Source: Velamenicoccus sp964471325
GTDB taxonomy: Bacteria; Omnitrophota; Gorgyraeia; Velamenicoccales; Velamenicoccaceae
Assembly: GCA_964471325.1 (NCBI GenBank)
Contig: CAYYFL010000015.1
Span: 1 to 37,394, forward strand
Direction of reading: 5' to 3'
DNA length: 37,394 nt
The notes under the pieces are model-generated. The model had not been told where the DNA came from and made no database searches. It saw only the letters and a program-made list of their open reading frames with translations. Below are positions 33,013 to 37,394 of this stretch, piece by piece. The first letter of the stretch is position 1; each line of letters begins with the position of its first letter. A program made the translations under genes and the position numbers.

Positions 33013-33933
33013 CTAAAATTTATTGATGATCTGCCGGATACCTTCTTCCATGAAAGACGACTCGTCTGCCGGCCTCCTCTCGCCGCGAGCCTCTGCCGCT
33101 TCGTCCGCATAAAGCTGGGCTTTCTGGAATTCCGCGACGCCGTCGTTCTCGCGGCCGAGGGCATAATAACAAGCGCCCAAAAAGCCGTGCGCGTCAGGAT
33201 CGGCGGGATCAAGAGCCAAATATCTCTCGAAAAGGCCGGCGGCCTTCTGGAATTCCTGAGCAGAAAAATAAGAATAGCCGAGGCTGAAAAGGACTTCTCT
33301 GTCCATGGGATTGGCTTTCAGCAGTTTCTCAAAAAAAGGAATGGCCTCACGGTAAAGCTTCCTTGCGTTATAAAGGGTCCCGAGGTTGTAATACAGTTCC
33401 ATCGCATCAGGCTTGATGCCGATGGCGCGCTGGAAAGCCTTTGTGGCGGCCTCGTAGCGCATCTTCAGGAATAAAAGCGTCCCCTCGAACAACGCCTGGG
33501 CGAATTCCGGGCTGATCCTTCCCTGCCGAAGGTCTTCAAGGATATGGAGGGATTCTACTGTGTTGCCGTCTTCGGGATCCTTTTTGAGGTTTGCCTCGAA
33601 GGCCCGGACGGCATCCTGGAATTTCCCCTGGGAAGCCAGAAAAAGTCCTTCTTCAAAATCGCCGCTCACTTCATCTTTAGTGATCGCAATGGCCTGGAGC
33701 TGGAATTCCGCCGGAGGCTTCCCGTCGATGGTCTCGATGAGGCGTGTCTCGTAATAAAGCGGGCGCCCACCGAGATCGATGCAAACCATATTGTCCGTTT
33801 TGGCGTCAATGCGCCCTTCCAACACCTTGCCGCTTTTCAAAATGACCGTCTCGGCAGGGCATGGCCCGCACGCCGCAAAAAATGAAAACAACGAAGCCAA
33901 AACGGACAAACATATCAAGCAGCCCTTGTCCAT
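33013..33933 (-). CDS. TPR-repeat protein 1 with small beta domain, exported
   Basis: A 306-residue protein. Signal peptide residues 1-27 (cleavage near CPA-ET). Residues 28-72 are a small beta domain, TVILKSGKVLEGRIDAKTDN...IDLGG...YETRLIETIDG, often fused to TPR proteins in diderms. About five TPRs follow (YYNLGTLYNARKLYREAIPF, LFSLGYSYFSAQEFQKAAGL). The ATG follows the BASS transporter stop directly (TAAATG). TPR proteins 1 and 2 share spacing and wording (SQGKFQDAVRAFEANLKKDP against SQGAFDEARKEFEESLKEDP), so they are tandem duplicates. Role unknown. Confidence 0.87.
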   Translation of the reverse strand: MDKGCLICLSVLASLFSFFAACGPCPAETVILKSGKVLEGRIDAKTDNMVCIDLGGRPLYYETRLIETIDGKPPAEFQLQAIAITKDEVSGDFEEGLFLASQGKFQDAVRAFEANLKKDPEDGNTVESLHILEDLRQGRISPEFAQALFEGTLLFLKMRYEAATKAFQRAIGIKPDAMELYYNLGTLYNARKLYREAIPFFEKLLKANPMDREVLFSLGYSYFSAQEFQKAAGLFERYLALDPADPDAHGFLGACYYALGRENDGVAEFQKAQLYADEAAEARGERRPADESSFMEEGIRQIINKF

Positions 33934-34857
33934 TTAATCTGCACTCCTTCGGCTCCAGATTTCAGCCAAGATGGCGGCCGTCACAATGCACCACGTCGCA
34001 AACAACGCATTGGGCAAAGCGGCCTGGTCGGAAAAATGTTTAAGGGCCAAGACAGCCCCCAGCCCCGCATTTTGCATGCCGACTTCCAAAGACAAGGTAC
34101 GGCGCCTCTTGGTATCGAACCGGTAAAGAACAGCCGCCCCGTATCCCAACGACAACCCCAGGGCGTTATGCAGGAAAACAGCGGCAAAAATGACCGCGCT
34201 GACGCCGGCCAGATAATCTTTGTTGAGGGCGACGACCAAGCCGCAGATAAACGCAATAAACAACGTCGAGAGCGCAGGAAAAACGGCGATAAAATTGCCG
34301 ATCTTATCGCGCAGCATATGCTTCAACCCCATCCCTGCCGCCAAAGGCACGATGACCATCTTGAAAATACTCAAAAACATCGGCCAGAATGGGACATGGA
34401 AATACGTCCCCGCATAAAGATACGTCAACAGCGGCGTCAGGACGGGGGCCAGAAAGGTGGACGTCGACGTCAGGGCGATGGAATACGCCACATCTGCGCG
34501 CGCCAGATACGATATGACGTTTGAAGCCATGGCTCCTGGAACGGCGCCGGTCAGGATGACACCGAGCGCCAGCGCCGGAGGCAAATGCAACAGACGCGCT
34601 ACCGCAAATCCGGCTGCGGGCATGATGGCAAACTGTGCCAGCGTCCCCAAAAGCACAAGATGCGGCTGGGTAAAGATAGGCCTGAAATCCCTGGCATCCA
34701 GGATCATGCCGATACCCAGCATCGTCAACGTGAAAAACCACTCCATCCCGAAACGGCAGGCGATAAAGGCACACGGAAAAAAATAAGCGATGACACCCGC
34801 CAGCACCACCCAAACCGCCAAAAGCCGCGTAAATTTTTCACAGATGCGCTGGAACAC
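33934..34857 (-). CDS. Bile acid:sodium symporter-family (BASS) transporter
   Basis: A 307-residue polytopic protein with about nine hydrophobic segments. BASS features are LTMLGIGMILDARDFRPIFT, ILTGAVPGAMASNVISYLAR (sodium-site loop) and LSLEVGMQNAGLGAVLALKH. Substrates in this family include organic anions, pantothenate and keto acids; none can be chosen here. A GTG start at 34857 was selected because AAAGGAGGAAAG directly precedes it; the ATG-initiated frame would extend 55 codons into the radical SAM gene. It overlaps that gene by 20 bp. Confidence 0.88.
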   Translation of the reverse strand: MFQRICEKFTRLLAVWVVLAGVIAYFFPCAFIACRFGMEWFFTLTMLGIGMILDARDFRPIFTQPHLVLLGTLAQFAIMPAAGFAVARLLHLPPALALGVILTGAVPGAMASNVISYLARADVAYSIALTSTSTFLAPVLTPLLTYLYAGTYFHVPFWPMFLSIFKMVIVPLAAGMGLKHMLRDKIGNFIAVFPALSTLFIAFICGLVVALNKDYLAGVSAVIFAAVFLHNALGLSLGYGAAVLYRFDTKRRRTLSLEVGMQNAGLGAVLALKHFSDQAALPNALFATWCIVTAAILAEIWSRRSAD

Positions 34858-35812
34858 CTTTCCTCCTTTTGCGTATCTTTCCGGCCAGGCTGCCGTAAGC
34901 TTCGCAACCAAAACAAGGCACGGCCGGCGAAAGACGCCTCTTTCCAACGATAACATCCTGCCATGCCCGGTAAGACGGGCCTGCCATGCAATCGCGCAGA
35001 CCCGACTGGAAAACGTTCCCAAAAGCCGCCCGCTGATTCATGCAGCAACCCAAAAGCTTTCCATCCCAATTGATTTGGGGTGAATTCCAGACCTGAAGGC
35101 AAGGCGCAAAATACGACCTGCCGTAAGTCTCGAGAAATTCCTTTCTTGAGGCAACGCCCAGGCCGGATTCCCTGACAACGTCCCGACGGTTCCTGACAGG
35201 AGAATAATCGGCGCCCCAGGACAAACGCGTCAAAAAACTCATCTTGAGACCAAAGGCCATGACCCTGGCGCGGGCGATCTGGTGCTCGTTATGACCGAAG
35301 ATCACAAACTGCCACGTCAGGACCGGAGTGTCTGAGCGGCAAGATTCCTTGAAACGATTGATGAGGCGGATATTCTTGATGACGCGCAGAAGATTGCCTC
35401 CGCGCCGATATTTCCCATATGTGCGCTGGTCCGCCCCGTCAATCGCCACCGTAAGCCGGCTGAACCCCGAACGCACCAGGCATTCGGCCATCGAAGGACT
35501 AAGCGTATTGAGGTTGGAGATACCGCTCAGCTCTACTCCTTTATCCGAGGCATACGCTACGATCTTCCTCAGCTCCGGATTCAAGAATAGTTCACCGTGG
35601 GTAGAAAACCCGATGTGTCCGATCTGCGGATGCCCGTCGAGAAAACGGCGAAAATGAGCAAATGTCAAATGCCCCCATCCGATGATCCCCGGCCTTCTTT
35701 TCCGGCCGGGCGTATCGCATAAAGGACAGCGAAGCTGACACCTGCTTGACGCTTCGAGAAAAACACTTTGCGGCATATCCTTGCGTCCGATCATGTCCTT
35801 GTACCGGAACAC
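34838..35812 (-). CDS. Radical SAM/SPASM domain protein
   Basis: A 324-residue protein with the radical-SAM cluster motif CxxxCxxC (Cys25, Cys29, Cys32 in SSRCQLRCPLCDTPG). Later motifs are FSTHGELFLNPELRKIV and LTVAIDGADQRTYGKYRRGG. A C-terminal SPASM-like region carries PCLQVWNSPQINWDGKLLGC, CMNQ and PCFGC, which would bind an auxiliary cluster. No peptide substrate gene is nearby. The GTG start is tentative; ATG codons lie 6 and 12 codons further in. It overlaps the NCS2 stop and the BASS start. Confidence 0.88.
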   Translation of the reverse strand: MFRYKDMIGRKDMPQSVFLEASSRCQLRCPLCDTPGRKRRPGIIGWGHLTFAHFRRFLDGHPQIGHIGFSTHGELFLNPELRKIVAYASDKGVELSGISNLNTLSPSMAECLVRSGFSRLTVAIDGADQRTYGKYRRGGNLLRVIKNIRLINRFKESCRSDTPVLTWQFVIFGHNEHQIARARVMAFGLKMSFLTRLSWGADYSPVRNRRDVVRESGLGVASRKEFLETYGRSYFAPCLQVWNSPQINWDGKLLGCCMNQRAAFGNVFQSGLRDCMAGPSYRAWQDVIVGKRRLSPAVPCFGCEAYGSLAGKIRKRRKGVPAHL

Positions 35813-35813
35813 C

Positions 35814-37151
35814 TTACATGGCCTTCAGATAAATGAACCTCAGGATAAAAAGCACAGCCAGGAAATAAACGAGCCAGGAGACTTCTTGGCCGCGCCCCGT
35901 CAAAAGCTTCAACGCCGCGTAGGCGATGAAACCGAACGCGATCCCCGTCGCGATGCTGAACGTAAAGGGCATGATCACAATAACAAGAAAGGCGGCAATA
36001 CTCTCGGTATAATCCTTCCATTCGATCCGCGATACGGAACGCAGCATCATGCTGCCGACGATGATCAGGGCCGGAGCCGTGACAGGATGCAGGACGGCGC
36101 CTGCGGCCGTCGTGTATCCCCCTCCGATCATCTTGATCAAAGGAGAAAAAAACAGGGCGGCCAGGAACGCAGCGGCCGTCACGACGCTGGCCAGACCCGT
36201 GCGCGCGCCGGAAGCGATCCCCGATGCGCTTTCGATATAGCTTGTCACGGTAGGCGTCCCGCAGACGGCACCCACGCACGTCCCTACGGCATCGCTCATC
36301 ATGGCGCGGCCTGCGCGCGGGAGTTTGCCTCCTTTCATGAATCCGCCGATCTCGCTGACGCCTGCCAACGTGCCGACCGTATCGAAGATATCCATGAACA
36401 AAAAAATAAAAACAATGGAAAACAAACCGAGCCGCAAAGCGCCCGCAACGTCCATCTTCATGAATGTCGGCGCCATCGAAGGCGGCCAGGAAACAAGCCC
36501 TTGGTATTTGACAAGCCCCATGAGGACGCCGAGCGCCGTCGTAAGCAGGATCCCCCATAACATCGCCCCGCGGATTTCCTTGACCAGCATGACGCCTGTC
36601 ACGATAAGACCAAAAACCGAGAGAATCGTCGCAGGATTCACAACATCGCCGAGGGAAACGATCGTCGAGGGATGCGCGACGACGATACCGGCATCGATCA
36701 GGCCTATGAAAGCGATCAGAAACCCGATACCGCAGGCCGTGCCGTATCTCAGAGAAGCGGGAATAGCGTCAATGAGCCGCTGGCGCAGCCGCGTCACGGT
36801 CAGCACCATGAAGATGAGCCCTTCGATGAAGACGCAGCCCAAAGCAACGGGCCAAGAAATCCCCATGGTCAGACAGACGGTATACGTGAAAAAAGCATTC
36901 TCTCCCATGCCAGGCGCCTGGGCGATCGGATAATTGGCATAGAGCCCCATGATCAGCGTCGCCGTTGCCGCCGCAATGCATGTCGCCATCATGGCCGAAC
37001 CGAAGTCTATCCCCGTCTGGGAGATCATGGCGGGATTGACAAAGATAATATACGCCATGGTCATGAAGGTCGTCAGACCTCCGATGACCTCTGTGCGGAC
37101 GGTGGTATTCGATTCCTGAAGATGAAAGAATTTTTCGAGAAGGGATCGCAT
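35814..37151 (-). CDS. NCS2-family purine permease (AzgA/GhxP-like)
   Basis: A 445-residue, about 12-14 helix transporter. The N-terminus MRSLLEKFFHLQESNTTVRT followed by EVIGGLTTFMTMAYIIFVNP is the AzgA-like hypoxanthine/guanine/adenine permease type. APGMGENAFFTYTV, GTPTVTSYIESASGIASGAR and TGLASVVTA are its conserved motifs. An ATG seven codons upstream (37172) is possible; the family start favours 37151. It is the first gene in the overlapping chain running to mutY; a direct-repeat pair lies upstream. Confidence 0.93.
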   Translation of the reverse strand: MRSLLEKFFHLQESNTTVRTEVIGGLTTFMTMAYIIFVNPAMISQTGIDFGSAMMATCIAAATATLIMGLYANYPIAQAPGMGENAFFTYTVCLTMGISWPVALGCVFIEGLIFMVLTVTRLRQRLIDAIPASLRYGTACGIGFLIAFIGLIDAGIVVAHPSTIVSLGDVVNPATILSVFGLIVTGVMLVKEIRGAMLWGILLTTALGVLMGLVKYQGLVSWPPSMAPTFMKMDVAGALRLGLFSIVFIFLFMDIFDTVGTLAGVSEIGGFMKGGKLPRAGRAMMSDAVGTCVGAVCGTPTVTSYIESASGIASGARTGLASVVTAAAFLAALFFSPLIKMIGGGYTTAAGAVLHPVTAPALIIVGSMMLRSVSRIEWKDYTESIAAFLVIVIMPFTFSIATGIAFGFIAYAALKLLTGRGQEVSWLVYFLAVLFILRFIYLKAM

Positions 37152-37225
37152 AGAAATTAGAAACAGATGCATTTAAACAACTTCGCAGTGCCGAAGCATG
37201 AGGCTCCGGCATCTTTTGGCACTTT

Positions 37226-37296
37226 GGTACGGGCACTTCTGCTCGCTGCGGCGCTCTGCCGCGCCACGGTCGCTCGCTCAAGTGTCCGTAAAATTT
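37226..37296. repeat. Palindromic 71-bp repeat, copy 1
   Basis: The 71-bp unit starts GGTACGGGCACTT and ends AAGTGTCCGTAAAATTT. ACGGGCACTT and AAGTGTCCGT are imperfect inverted ends, and the interior holds GCGGCGCTCTGCCGC. It is repeated with only a few changes at 37324-37394. Confidence 0.9.
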
Positions 37297-37323
37297 TCCT
37301 TTATCAGGAAAAGCGTACATTAT

Positions 37324-37394
37324 GGTACGGGCACTTGCTCTCGCTGCGGCGCTCTGCCGCGCCACGGTCGCTCGCTCAAGTGTCCGTAAAATTT
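37324..37394. repeat. Palindromic 71-bp repeat, copy 2
   Basis: Direct second copy, period 98 bp, running to the window edge. It differs from copy 1 mainly in CTTGCTCTCG against CTTCTGCTCG. The spacer of 27 bp between copies is unrelated. The array could continue beyond the window. Confidence 0.9.

Noticed and set aside
37226..37394. CRISPR-like direct repeats
   Set aside because: Units are 71 bp with a 27-bp spacer, internally palindromic, and no cas genes; more like palindromic intergenic repeats.

Overview
This 37.4 kb window looks like a chromosomal piece of an uncultivated, moderately GC-rich diderm bacterium. Evidence for an outer membrane: two beta-barrel proteins ending in Phe, two periplasmic phosphate-binding proteins, and several signal-peptide TPR proteins. 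Ferredoxin-linked 2-oxoacid oxidation suggests anaerobic life. Gene content, a stand-alone four-helix-bundle (S23/IVS-type) gene and many intergenic palindromes would fit Omnitrophota or a related candidate phylum. That placement is an inference at low to moderate confidence; no rRNA is present to settle it.

Layout. Nearly all genes are on the minus strand; only a recombinase fragment and a serine hydrolase are on the plus strand. 1-6.7 kb is a patchy, repeat-rich zone: the C-terminal part of a serine recombinase running into a tRNA-Ser, tadA beside its own substrate tRNA-Arg(ACG), cloverleaf-like repeats sharing that tRNA's 5' end, a beta-lactamase-fold hydrolase, a spermidine-synthase-like membrane fusion, a TPR protein, a frameshifted four-helix-bundle gene and tRNA-Ser(GCU). 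6.7-10.6 kb carries transaldolase and a two-subunit 2-oxoacid:ferredoxin oxidoreductase. 10.8-17.1 kb is a sulfur amino-acid unit, read right to left: Rrf2 regulator, a Cys/Met-rich leader peptide with an intrinsic terminator, yezD, an outer-membrane protein, metY, cysK, metX, metW, and a tautomerase. 17.2-31.0 kb is a large phosphate regulon: phoB-phoR, a Pho-box-like direct repeat, two small helical proteins, a porin, pstS-pstC-pstA-pstB-phoU (E. coli-like), then a second pstS-pstC-pstA-pstB-pstB-phoU. 31.1-37.2 kb is a tightly overlapping chain: NCS2 purine permease, radical SAM/SPASM protein, BASS-type transporter, two TPR proteins, mutY.

How it works together. Phosphate limitation sensed by PhoR/PhoB would drive the porin and two Pst transporters, each with its own PhoU. 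The second transporter has two adjacent PstB paralogues with complementary lesions: one keeps the LSGGQ signature but lacks the Q-loop Gln and H-loop His; the other keeps Q- and H-loops but lacks LSGGQ. Together they would form one canonical and one degenerate ATP site, that is, an asymmetric PstB heterodimer. This is the most unusual system in the window. The second is the sulfur operon's attenuator-like leader, encoding MMCCSMMMRCLQGGGGPFV ahead of a terminator. Several families of short palindromic repeats are spread through the intergenic spaces.
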